A program made the translations under genes and the position numbers. A stretch of DNA of 64,000 nucleotides from positions 7,552,835 to 7,616,834 of the forward strand of contig OZ026601.1 of assembly GCA_964020085.1 (NCBI GenBank). The letters run 5' to 3'. The stretch's first letter is position 1. The number at the start of each line of letters is the position of its first letter. Shown here piece after piece: positions 1 through 13,151 of the stretch. This stretch comes from Micromussa lordhowensis (taxonomy: Eukaryota > Cnidaria > Anthozoa > Scleractinia > Lobophylliidae). Below the pieces are notes generated by a model that was given only the letters and a program-made list of their open reading frames with translations, did no database searches and was not told where the DNA came from.

Positions 1-886
1 TGTGTTGGCCACTGTACTTTATATGGCATGATATAAAATAGTTATGTCACGACTCCTTGTGATATACCATGGAATATCACTATTTTCTTGGTATTATATA
101 TGTGTATACCGGAAAAATACAAGTGACGCGTGGAATATTCCATGGTATACCACTCCCAAAACGCATACATATAGTTAACCAGGCTACCTATGCTTTCAGG
201 GGCACCCAACGGTTTTGGTAAATTATCTGTTCGCAAGCCCGTTTTTTAAAAAGAGGGAGAGAGAGAGAAAAATTACCTCCCGTTTTCTAAAAAGAATCGT
301 CACCTCAAACTTTCATGATATGAGAACGTTGATGCCAAAAAAAGGTTTTAATTCAGGAAATGAGCAAAAAAGCCTCGAGACTCAAGTTTCACTAGAATGA
401 CCGAACAGATAAAGTTTTGAAGCATAGCCTTAAAAAGCAATCCAGATAAGAGCTCTGAGAGACAACTGTCGTTAGTGTGACCCTTTGTTTCATCGTCAAG
501 CTAGCATTTTGGCATTAAGGCTGTCGGTATGCTACACACAAAAGGCAATGCACCCACGTCTCTTGTACACCTTCGTGTCTAGCCCACGACCGTTTCTGCC
601 AGAAATAAGGAGATGTCGTTTTTTTTCAAACGTTTTTTTAATAGATTATATTTTTATGCTAATATAGGTCTTAATTTCCTGGATAATTGCTTAAGTAGAA
701 TGTATATGTCTATAATCTCTGATATTTTACTGTAAAAAGCATCAAAGATATTATTATACTAGGATCAAAATAACAGCTAAGTTGACCACCCCAGTGTATT
801 CTATGAATATCACGGCGTCATGAGATTCTTTGTTTTCCCCTTATCCATGAGCTTTGTCTCGCCGCATGACAGGAATAGCAGACCAT
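1..886. other. Upstream region without a recognisable gene
   Basis: No convincing coding exon is visible. A short inverted repeat lies at about 61-80 and 131-150, with arms built around the palindrome CCATGG. The short open frames here have no splice context or recognisable protein signature and are treated as noise. Confidence 0.5.
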
Positions 887-992
887 TTGGCAAGTTACCC
901 AAACTCGTGATCCCAGTATCACATAACCAGCTAAAGCAGTTTGTATTCCACTAACGTTGTAAATTATACGGATTGATATCACGGACGAAAAC
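887..992 (+). promoter_or_regulatory. Proximal promoter/5' leader of collagen-Ig-fibrinogen gene, copy 1
   Basis: The stretch at about 887-930 (containing TTTGGCAAGTTACCC and CAGTATCACATAACC) is repeated with few changes at about 62945-62990, the same distance class upstream of the paralogous first exon. Sequence around it is less alike. Conservation of this block between the two copies, just before the start codon, suggests core promoter or 5' UTR. I see no clear TATA box. The transcription start is not determined. Confidence 0.5.
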
Positions 993-1608
993 ATGATTAT
1001 TCAAAAGCAAAGTATGCCTTCCTCAGTTGCTTCCATTATTTCTGTTCTCTCCATTGTGTTTTACTGCGCCGGCTTTTTAAGAGTTGAGCTGGAACTACAC
1101 GAGCAGAAGAAAAGAATAAACGCTCTTGAAAGCGTCGCAGAAGCCAAGTCGCCGTCAAACGAAGCAGACATGAAGATAATCAAGAATGCTCCTGGTAAGT
1201 TTTTCTGATACAAGCTAGAGCTGACAAGTTGTTACAATCAAGAGATACAATCATCAGGAACAAAGCTGAATACACTGTGTCAAGTCTCTGCGTTAAACCA
1301 AATCACAAATAAACGTGTTTCTACATGTCTGTTTGTGCGATGGAGACGCAATGTCTGAACAGAAGGTTAGAAAGTCAAGTTGTCTTCAATCCAACGCCGA
1401 CAGTTTCACATAAATTTTAAAGATTATATAGCGTACGACATCTCTGTTTTCGAATATGTTGGTGTCTGAATGGTGATAAAGCAATATTGGAACCAGCCTG
1501 CAGCAATAAGTAATGATAATAGGATTGAGTGGAGTCCAATTCGGTCTGTAATCATACAAGTGATAACAAAATCGGACGACCGCGAGGCGGGAGTCCGATT
1601 TGCTTATC

Positions 1609-1639
<31 letters not shown>

Positions 1640-3351
1640 ACAAAGAGTCTTGTTACCAATTAATCATAAAAATTACAATTTCCGAGAAAAGAAGAATAGC
1701 TAAACATTTTCATTTTTTAACTTTTTAGCCTTGTATATGGAATATAAGAATAGCTAAGTTATGAGAGAAAGGGAAAATGTGCATTAATGTATCATGTTTC
1801 CCCCAAATTTGATCATTTTTCCAAAAAAAATTTTTTCGCTTTTTCAGATAGATCGTATTGCAATCTTTCATTTAAAAAAAATTCTATGAAAAAAAATTGA
1901 TCCTAAGCAAAGTTATTAACAGAAAACGTTTCTTCCAAATAGTTATCTCTAATTGATAGCTGTCAACACGTCACGAGAAGTAAACTTGCATCACGTGACA
2001 GACACGATGTTCGCGAGTTTCACACGTTTGTGTTTGTATTTCTAAAATTGGTCGTCGACGTGCTGCTTCGAGTGTTTTGCTTTTGTATATTTTAGATTGA
2101 AAAGTTTATGGTATTTCTATTCCATGTCGTCGAAGAAAAAACGAAGTCCGTGTCCTTTTGCAAGCGCGAAGAAACCTTCAAAGAGGAAAAAGGTTTCGAA
2201 ATCATTCGATAAGGATCGAGCTGATGTTTTAGCTGCTAGCGACCGAGGTTCCTACTTTGAGCAGGAGAAGTTGATTTCACAAGACGAGGAAGAACAAAGT
2301 CGATGGGTTAACGAGTTTATGAAATGCATTTTATCCTTAGTCCGATTCTCGCATTTCTCTAATCATGAGTTGTTTGGCGCTTTCGCCGTTCGAAGTTGTA
2401 ACTTCTTGATCTGCACGCGTACGTGCCCGTTCGTTTCCTGCCCCTTGTTTATGAGAAAGCTTTTTACTTGTCTTCGGCATCATTCAACCTGTTTCGTTAG
2501 ATGGATGGTGAATCTGCATTAGCAAAGACATTTAAAACATGGAAAATGAAAAATTAAACGAAAATTATTTCCTTACTAACCTTATACGCGAGCGGCGGAA
2601 TCCAGATATTTCCCGCCAGGAGCAACCGCTCTGTTATTGATATGAGCTCTATTGTTAAAGTAAACTGAGCCTTTACTTGGCCTATCAACGGGGAATTAAT
2701 TTTCACACGTTTTGTGTAATTATCTCATTACACCGGAAGAACGCCCAAAAGTATATTTTTCTTCGTATCTCGAAACGAAAATTTCAGCAAGTGAGGCGCA
2801 CATTTTGAGTTCGTTTCCGGCGAGTTTTCAACGTTTTTCGCTGAAATTTGGAGAGAACGTTGCCCGATAATCAGGCAAAAATACGGTGTCGGGGAATTTT
2901 CATTTTTGGCTCCTTTCAAAAGTTATGACCTTTTTAGTGAAGAGAATGCATGTTTTATCAACTCTCAAAGTTTAACTGCGTGTCAGAAACAAACCAGACA
3001 AGTAATCAAAATTTCCCGACACCGTTTTTTAGAGACAGGTGTCAAGAAGACATAGCGATGTTGATCGTGTTCTCCCGATCAAATCTGACCGGAAACGAAC
3101 TTGATTAGTGAACCTCTGTACTTTGGGAAATAGCGCGCTATATTCGGAAAACCGTACATTTTTTTATGTAGATGAATATACCTTCGTAATCTACAATTAT
3201 TAAGCTCTCAGAAAATATATACTTTATTGGGGTTTGCGTCAAACGTCCGACTGTAAAGCGGGGCCAAAGAATGATGGTCATTTGGGGTACACTGATACCT
3301 TAAAATACTGACAAAGGAAAAGTTAATTGTTTTATATAACTCTGAAATTGA

Positions 3352-3383
<32 letters not shown>

Positions 3384-6300
3384 GATTGGTTGATTTAAAC
3401 TACAATTTTGAATGTGATTGGCTTATTGAACTGTCCGATAGCAACTTATCAAGTGAGGTAGTGGAAATAGGAGTTTTTTAAACCAATCACAATCGAGGAA
3501 ATTGTAATTTTTATGATTATGCTTGATATACCGCAAATAACTTCTTGCAGAAATGTTATTAGTATTGAACATAAGGCTAGTGCTGTTTTTGTTGTTTTTT
3601 TGGCTAGGTTTGCCGTTTAGGGAAGGAAGAATTTAATACAGTTTAGTTTAAAACATAGTATTATGTTGTATTTACAAATTTTCAACACAAAAAATGATAT
3701 TCTTTCCAAACTCTCAGCCTTTGGTTTATTCTTAAAATTTCGTAAATTTCAGCCTCGATATTCTTATAAAACATATGTGTACCACCGATAGAGTCGGTTT
3801 TTGGACCGTTTTTGTACCAGGAAATGAACAAAGGATACCTTGTCTGCTGATGCTCCAATTAATATTTTTAGTCTTAAATGAAGCAGGAGTCAAGTATTTC
3901 CCTTTCGGTCATGCCGTGAGGTTAGTAGAGATAATTTAATGCACGCCGGCCTCTGGCGATGATTGCAGATCAGACTCTAAAGGCTGCTTTCCTTTAAAGG
4001 ATAACATAATTTACATTAATCACAAATTAAGCCATTTAAGGAGGCTCGAAAGGGTTTTTCGTTGCTATATTGCTTGTGAAACGATGGAAGATTACAAAGA
4101 AGTATGTTTAATGGTGTGGGCAAGCTATATCAGTCTCCTTGCAACTCTATTATTGGGCTATACTTTAAGGGTACTTGTGACGTCATATCAGTTACCATGG
4201 CAACGCACGAGGTCCACAAAAGCGTCCTCTAAATTTCAGTTTTTGTAAATTATCTGAGAAACTGCTTCGGTGACCTACCATTTTTATCTCTTTGTTGGAA
4301 AGTTCCCTAAATTCTTTAACTTTTCAGACAGTATGGAAAAATTTTATCTAGTAGAATTAAATATATTTCAAGAAAACGCGTTTTATGGCTTACAGAAAAT
4401 TCCATTAGATAATTTTCCCCGAAACTTTTATATCTGAAGTGCCATCGCGAATGGTGCGTGTATGCAAAAAATCAAGATAGGTCACCGAGCGAACTTTTGA
4501 GCTATAAACAAACGTTTTCCACAGATTTTATTTCCGGTTCGCGCGATTTTACGCAGCATTAACTTCCGGTGTGCTGATTTTAATACTGATTCAGCTGACG
4601 CGTGCATCTTAGTTATTGCGTGTGTAGATTGCACGCGCGCGTGCAGCTAAAAACCCTTTCGAGCCTCCTTAAATAAATAGTAGTCTTTCTGTTACAGCGA
4701 AACATTCAAATTAGATTTTTTGGTTTGTTTCCCTTTGTTTTCTTTTAATTAACTGTTCTTCTATTTTGGTATTTAGCACTAGTTCATTAGTCTTTACTAT
4801 TCGTTATTGTCCGCTTTATTGTTTGTAGGAATGCTTATTTTTCGTTACTTCGTGTTGTTACGTAATCACTTGTCAAGCCTTTTTAGAATAAATATGACCT
4901 AGGTCTTCGTTCGTTTTTACGCCACTTTTAAGTTTTGAAGCAGGACGTTTTTTATCTCGTGAGTCAGGACACCGTTAAGGTAAACCTTTCTTCGTATTAT
5001 CCGTTCCTTCTTGTTTGTTATTTTGGTCAGCTATTATTTTCTATTACTATTTTTTTCTATTTTCCGGTTTATATGTAGTACCGTACGAGCGTAAAGTTAT
5101 TAAAGGTTTTGGTACACGACTACGCGTGACTTCGGTTACATAGTACTTAACGAGCAACTGGAGAATGCTGCTTTAGTTTGGCAAGGGATCAAAGGAGCAC
5201 CAAGTTGGAAATTGTTGGACGATGTCTGTGGACGGTGAATTAAGCAACTTGGGGCGGACGATCATAGCCTACCGTGGGCACATTACAAGAGTAATGAACG
5301 AATTGGAACCGTATTTTTCGGAGCAGATTGCTTCCGATGAAGTGGTTGAAAGACACAGCTCGTTGGTGAGCATATTTGAGAAGTTAAAACGGGCTAGTTC
5401 AGAATGGTTTCATTTAACCGAGCGACCGGCGGACAAACAGCGTATTTCCCGAGATTATGCAAAGGATGTTTCTCGAATGGAGCTTTTCGAAAACAAGTAC
5501 AAGGAGTGGTTGGATAGAGTTTATACGCCTAAGAGACGGGAGTTGTACGGCAAAGGAACAGCGAACATCTCCGAAGTTGATTTGAATTTGAAAATGCCAG
5601 TTGTTCCGTCAGTAGAGCGACGACAGGAATTGCAGAATGCAAAGACTGAAGCTAGTTATGTGACAAATATTTCAGAGGTGCTAGGTGCGGGAACAACGAA
5701 TGTGATTCAAAACACCTCTATTCACGATACGGCCCCAGATCAAACGCGTTCAAGAGAAAAAAGCTTTCTTCAAGGTGGTGAATCGTGCGCGAGGGATGTC
5801 AAGCGTGCAATGGCCCAGCTAAAGGTGAGGGAACTCCAAGAAGTACAAGCGATTAGGGAAAGCGAGATAGAGCTACGTCTTCAAGAAGAGAACACGCGTG
5901 TTTTAGCTGAAAGGGAGCGTTTACGACTTAGAAGTCAATTGATGGAGGCTAAAATCGATGCAGAACGAGCTGAGCTTGAAGCTACTTTTAGAGAGCGGGT
6001 TGGAGATGGTTCAGTTACTTCCCCTGCAGGATCTGTGCGGGTCCGTGAGAACGTAGAGCGTTATTTGACAGGATTGACATCTTCCGTAATACCTGGCCAA
6101 CCATTTGAGGATGAACGTGTTAAACCAGAAACTGGGAAGTACACTTTACCGGAAGTAAAAGTAGATCCACATGGATTGAAGTTTTTCAGTGGAGGTGCCA
6201 CACCCCATGGCGTTCCCACCTTTCCTAGAGGCTCACGTAGACCAGGCAAAATTGGTTGCCATGGTGAGGATGTTAACCCTGATAATACAGCGGGCAAGTT

Positions 6301-9300
6301 CCAAAAGATTGTGGAACGACAGCAAACGGCCATCGATAAAGTTGTACTTGGTCTTGAAAAGTTGGATATGCCGAAACGCGAGTTTTTGTACTTTGATGGT
6401 GACTCTTCGAAGTACCCCAGGTTTATCAAGAACTTCGAACTTAATGTGGAATCTACGATCGAGGATGACAATGTCAGGCTGTCTTATCTAATCCAGTATT
6501 GTACAGGCAAAGCCAAAGAAGCGATTGAGAACTGTGTTATCTTGCCAGGGGCTGAAGGATATAAAGCTGCTCGTGATATTCTCAAAAGGAACTTTGGTCA
6601 AAGACATGTGATTATTCGTTCTCTTGTTGATAAAGTAGTCAAGGGACCACAACTGAAGTCCTCTGACGGGGAGAAACTCTCTCAATTAGCACGTGACATG
6701 CGGATTTGCCTACTGAATTCCTCTGAGATGAGATATGAAGCCGACATCAACTCAATGGACACTTTAACTAAGATTGTTATGCGTCTACCCGTACACATGC
6801 AAGCAAAATGGGCAGACGAATCAGGCAAGCTTTTGGAAATGGATCTTCAACCTTCATTTGTTGATCTAACGGAATTTCTTGAGAAGAGAGCATTGGTTGC
6901 AAACACCGAGTTCGGTAAACTAGTTGGGTCCAAGCAGGGGGAACCGAGAAGGAAAGTACCTCCTTGGAGAGTCACCGATGCAAAAGGCACTGTCCTGGCT
7001 TTGTCTAAAGTTGAAGGAGAAGTCTATAACCAAGATCTAAAAAACACCAAAAGTGTGAAAGGGAAGTTTCCAGTTGATAATCGAGCCATATGCAAGTTCT
7101 GCGATGGAACACATGAACTTGAAAAGTGTTTCAAGTTCCGAGATAAACGCTATGCTCAAAGAAGGGGCTTTGTGCGGAAACGAAATCTGTGCGAAAATTG
7201 TTTGAAGCCTAACCACATTGCAAGGCGTTGCAGAAGTCTTGGTGCTTGTTTATTAAGTGGCTGTGGAGAGAAACACCATTCGTTGCTTCACCCACCAAGT
7301 TCCTCTGGCACTCCCATGGGCTTTGGCGAGAGTGCAAGAACACAGACAACTTCTGATCAAGTCAACACAAATTCTAGTGAAGCTAACGAAGAATCCGCAA
7401 CTGCGAGTCCTCATCACATCGAGGCCGGAGGAGATCGTACAGCCAACAGCAATGATCCAAGAATTAGTCTGAGGATCGTACCCGTCAGAGTTTCTGCGAA
7501 GAACGGAAGAGAAGTTGAAACTTACGCATTCCTTGATGACGGTTCTGATACAACTCTGTGTTTACAGCGTCTCGTAGAAGAGTTGGACGTCGAAGGTTCG
7601 CCAACGTCATTTTCCCTGACAACCATTAATGCAGAAGGTACCCAGCGCCTTGGAGAAGAAGTCAGCCTAACTGTGAAAGCCTTGACGTCGAATGAATACA
7701 TACATCTCGACCGTGTATGGACTGTAAATAATCTTCCAGTTTCGAAGAGAAGTATTCCATGTACTGAATTCGAAGATATTCGCGATTGGCCTCATCTTCA
7801 GGGGATTTCTTTACCCAAACTTGACAAGGAAGTATCCATTTTGATCGGCAGCGATGTTCCCGAAGCACATTGGGTCTTTGAAGAGCGCCGTGGTCGCCGT
7901 AAACAGCCTAGTGCAGCACGGACATTGCTTGGTTGGACTCTCATTGGTCCTCTCAGTGGTACCAACCATCGTGTGGCAAGTGTCAATTTCCTAAGTGGAG
8001 GACAAGAGCCTTTGTCGGTGCAGATTGAGCGCATGTACAATGCCGATTTCACAGAGACGACTGTGTCATCTAAAGAAATGATGTCCATCGAAGATAGAAG
8101 AGCTCTAGCCATCATGGAAAGTACGGTGCAGATGGTTGATGGTCACTATCAACTCTCCCTTCCTTGGAAATATGAGAACCCCAGTCTACCGAACAACAGA
8201 GCCATGGCAGTGAAGAGACTTGACCTTCTGAAGAGAAGCCTCGAGAAAGATGTAGACCTCAAGAGAAAGTATAAAGAGACGGTAGAAGAGTACATCTCCC
8301 TGGGCCATGCGCAGAAAATACCCGATGGTCAAGTTGGAAGTCCTGTGTGGTATCTTCCTCACCATCCTGTGGTCCATCCTCAAAAGCCGGACAAAGTAAG
8401 AGTTGTGTTTGATTGCGCAGCGAGGTTTCGAAACACGTCACTGAACGATCAACTGCTTCAGGGACCCGACTTAACTAACAGTCTTGTAGGAGTCCTACTT
8501 CGCTTTCGTCAAGAGCGAATTGGTATCTCTGCTGATATTGAAAAGATGTTCCATCAAGTAAGGGTTTCCCCTCAAGACACGCATGCCCTTTCGTTTCTTT
8601 GGTGGCCTGGAGGCGATTTCTCGAATAAACCGGAAGACCATCAGATGCTTGTTCACCTGTTTGGAGCTAGATCGTCTCCTAGTTGCTCAAGCTTTTCGTT
8701 GAAGAAGACCGCAGAAGATAACAGAAAGTACTTCAATGCAGTAACCATTGACACCGTCAACAGGAACTTCTACGTAGATGATTGTCTCAAATCAGTTGCC
8801 TCCACAGATGAAGCAGTGCAGTTAGTTGACCAGCTGCCGGCATTATTGAGAAGAGGAGGCTTCCGGTTAACCAAGTGGTTGAGTAATCGTCGAGAAGTCT
8901 TAGCATCAGTACCAAAATCTGATCGGGCACCTTCAGTGAAGAGTCTCAATTTAGATTTGGAAAAGCTACCAATTGACCGCGCCTTAGGTATGCAGTGGGA
9001 CACAGAACAGGACACCTTTAGTTTCAGAACCATTCGAGATGTGACTGCAAACACAAGAAGAAGCATCTTATCTGTTGTGTCTTCACTGTACGATCCGCTT
9101 GGTCTGGCTGCGCCAATGATTTTACCTGCAAAACGACTGCTCCAAAAGTTATGCAGAGAAGACCTTGGTTGGGATGATGTGATCTGTAGTGATCACTTGG
9201 AACGATGGTGTGAGTGGACTCGAGGTATCACTGGCCTATCTGATGTAAAAGTACCACGTTGTGTAAAGCCGCAGCACTTCAGCAAAGTTGACTCCATCCA

Positions 9301-12300
9301 GTTGCACTACTTTTCAGACGCCTCTGAAGAGGGCTATGGTGCTGTTTCTTACTTCCGTATGGCTGATTCACAAGGTAACGTCGCCTGCAGTATTTTATTG
9401 GGCAAAGCAAGAGTCGCCCCGTTAAAGACGGTCACAATGCCTCGCCTTGAGTTAACCGCCGCCACAGTCGCAGTCAAACTTCATAAGCAGATTAAGGAAG
9501 AGCTTACTTTACCAATTCACGAAGTGATCTTTTGGACGGATTCCACTATCGTTCTGCAGTATATCAACAACAGTCATACGAGGTTCCAGACCTTTGTTGC
9601 TAACCGGCTTGCTACAATCCATGACCTCTCGAATCCGTCCCAATGGCGCTACGTTAGTTCTCACCTCAACCCGGCGGACATCGCCTCACGTGGCTTACGA
9701 CCACATGAACGCGCCAAGCTGAAGATTTGGCTGGAAGGTCCTAAGTTTCTCCTGCAAGAAGAAGTCCACTGGCCGGTTCAGCCACATCATCTACCCGAGA
9801 TAAGCGAAGATGATCGGAACGTAAAACCAGTGAAGAAGGCCCAAACGTACGTTGTCAAACAAGATCTAGGAGCCGACGCCTTAATTTGTCGCTATTCTTC
9901 GTGGTTCGCTCTGAAGAAGGCAGTCGCCTGGCTAATCCGTTTTCAGACCTATTTGAGATACCAAGCAGGCAAGATTACAGTGGAAGATGTTAAAAATGGA
10001 GAGCTATCTGTCGGAGAGTTGCTGAATGCTGAAGAGAAAATTGTCAAACATGTGCAGAGATTGTTCTTCCCCAAGGAACTGGCAGTTCTATTGAATGAAG
10101 CGTCCCAAACCAACCTTAACGATGTCTCGAGAGCGTCAGGGAAACGCCTATGTAACGTTTCGTACAGCAGCCCACTGCGCAAGCTCAACCCAGTTGTTGT
10201 TAACGGAACAATTAGGGTTGGCGGCCGTCTTGGAAACGCGGACGCAGTTGCTTATGCTTCAAAACACCCAATTGTCCTTCCAAACAAGCATCACGTAATT
10301 GATTTAATTATCCACCATTATCATCAAGTGGGTCATGTTGGTGCAACTCAAGTATTAGCTGCCATAAGAAAGAAGTTCTGGGTCTTGAAAGGAGGCACGG
10401 CTGTAAGGCGAGTTATCAGCAAGTGCATCAAGTGCAGAAGGTGGAACGCAAAGCCTGAGAAACAAATCATGGCTCCACTGCCTATAGCACGCATTACGCC
10501 AAGAGATCCCCCCTTTACGTCGGTCGGCATCGACTATTTTGGCCCTATACCTGTCAAGTTGAAGAGAAGCCGAGTGAAAAGATATGGATATATTTTTACC
10601 TGTCTTACCATGAGAGCAATCCATATTGAAGTGTCGCAAGACTTGTCCACCGATTCCTTTTTGTTGGCGTTTACCAGATTTGTCAGTAGACGTGGAGCCC
10701 CGACTGAAGTCTACAGTGACAACGGCACTAACTTTAGACGAGCAGAATGTGAAGTAAAAAGAGCACTTGAGACGTGGAACCAGTCACGCATCACCGAGAG
10801 CATGCGCAGACGCGATGTCCAATGATATTTTAATCCCCCTTACGCCAGTCACCAAGGAGGCGCCTGGGAGAGGATGATCCGATCTGTTCGTAGAATTCTG
10901 CGCGCCCTACTTGGAACACAGATCGTGAACGACGAGACACTTCTCACCATCATGACGGAAGTAGAAAAAATCCTGAACGACCGACCACTCACGAAACTAA
11001 GTGAAGATCCAAAGGACCTGGAACCCTTAACCCCGAACCATCTTCTGTTGTCCCACCGTAATCACTGTCTCGCCCCTGGAGACTTCTCTACTGCATCTGC
11101 AGATAAGTACACACGGCGCTGGAGACAAGCTCAATATCTAAGTAATATCTTCTGGAAGAGATGGATAGACGAATATTTGCTATCGCTGCAAGAAAGACAG
11201 AAGTGGTTTCGTCCTCACAGGAATTTGGCAGTGGGAGATCTTGTTCTCATTACTGATCAACATAGTCCACGAGGACAGTGGCCAATGGGTATTGTGGAAG
11301 AAGTCATGGCGGACCGCAATGGGGATGTTCGCCAAGCCACGGTTAGCACGGCCAGATGTATCTTGACGAGAGATATCAGGAAACTATGTTTACTAGAAGC
11401 GGCCAGTGTTTGAAATCACCACTACGGCAAATGAAGAAAGAAGTTCAGATGGATTAAGTAGCCTTACTAGAACTAATACCCGAACATTGTTCAAAGATTG
11501 CGGCATTGATTTTCTATTGTGCTTTAGATTGCCTAATTAAGAAGAGTGTACGTATAAGGAAATCCTCTATGGATTTTGTTCGAGTTTCGCTTCTTTGTTA
11601 TAGAAAGGCAAGGACAAGTGCCTTTCGAGGCCGGTATGTTACAGCGAAACATTCAAATTAGATTTTTTGGTTTGTTTCCCTTTGTTTTCTTTTAATTAAC
11701 TGTTCTTCTATTTTGGTATTTAGCACTAGTTCATTAGTCGTTACTATTCGTTATTGTCCGCTTTATTGTTTGTAGGAATGCTTATTTTTCGTTACTTCGT
11801 GTTGTTACGTAATCACTTGTCAAGCCTTTTTAGAATAAATATGACCTAGGTCTTCGTTCGTTTTTACGCCACTTTTAAGTTTTGAAGCAGGAAGTTTTTT
11901 ATCTCGTGAGTCAGGACACCGTTAAGGTAAACCTTTCTTCGTATTATCCGTTCCTTCTTGTTTGTTATTTTGGTCAGCTATTATTTTCTATTACTATTTT
12001 TTTCTATTTTTCCGGTTTATATGTAGTACCGTACGAGTGTAAAGTTATTAAAGGTTTTGGTACACGACTACGCGTGACTTCGGTTACACTTTCCATTAAA
12101 TGTATTTTTCTTTTCTTCTCAGAAGGTTCATCCCCCAAACTCCACAGACACAGCCGTCAAGTTGACTCAACTGAGAACTCGACAGAAGCTAAACGCACAG
12201 CAGAAACGATGCTTAAAATCAACAGACTTTTATCACAGGCGGGAGTGCATCTCTGTCAGTCAAACGGTGTCACGTGCTCTTCTGGTCCTCCAGGCCCTCC

Positions 12301-13120
12301 CGGTCCTCCTGGAACTATAGGACACAAAGGAGCCCGGGGACGAAGAGGACAGAAAGGAAAAACTGGAAACAAGGGCGATCAAGGTATTATGGGATCGCCA
12401 GGAAAGAGCGGCAAGCAAGGCATTACGGGACCTGTAGGACTACAGGGAGAGACTGGAAACAAAGGCGAGAAAGGAGACATAGGACCCGCAGGCATGCCGG
12501 GAACTAAAGGTGAACCCGGTGAATCGATATCATCTCCTGCTGTTGTTGTTTCTCCTGTGACGTTGACAGTAAACGAAGGTGGAACAGCCTCTTTTCAGTG
12601 TTCAGCCAGCGGTAATCCTGAGCCCGCAATAGCGTGGAGTAGACTGGACAATCAGTCAGAAATCACTCAGTCAGCGTTCTCACGTGGAAAGTTGGAGTTA
12701 AAGAAGGTGACCGGAAGTGACTCGGGCGTGTATCAGTGTTCAGCAGCAAACATCCTTGGGACTTCACAGGAAGTGGTGCGATTAACAGTAAATGGTGAGT
12801 TTCTGGTAATTGTAAATACTCTAACATAAGCGTTCTATGAGTAATTGTAATTGATACAGAATTTGTCCGACTTAGTAATAAATTCTTAGATAAAGCAAAT
12901 ATTCTGAGACAGAAAACAGTTCCTGTGTTTGTATAGACTAACAGAAACACAAGTGATGTGAAGTATATATGAAATAATTCATATATTTGAACTGCGGTTA
13001 TAGATGAAAGTGAAGAATGATCATCGCAGTGAATTTTCCAATTTAAGCAATTGGAAAGAAGAAGCCTGAAAAAAAATCAGGGCTTCAACGGGTATCGCGG
13101 AGGTCACGGATTCAAATCCC

Positions 13121-13151
<31 letters not shown>

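Larger units (their letters stand above)
4690..12088 (+). mobile_element. BEL/Pao LTR retrotransposon inserted in intron 1
   Basis: A 7.4-kb element with LTRs at 4690-5140 and 11637-12088, TG...CA ends and a CTTTC target duplication. Internally it has a gag-pol frame of the Pao type (DUF1759-like gag, zinc knuckles, aspartic protease, reverse transcriptase, RNase H, integrase, DUF5641-like tail). It lies in the same orientation as the host gene. The LTRs differ by about three substitutions and one single-base indel, so the insertion is recent. One in-frame TGA interrupts integrase. Confidence 0.95.

Noticed and set aside
11882..12829. Continuous 315-codon frame from the 3' LTR into the collagen exon
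   Set aside because: The LTR part is duplicated in the 5' LTR, and the acceptor at 12121-12122 plus the paralogue at 63869 define the true exon start.
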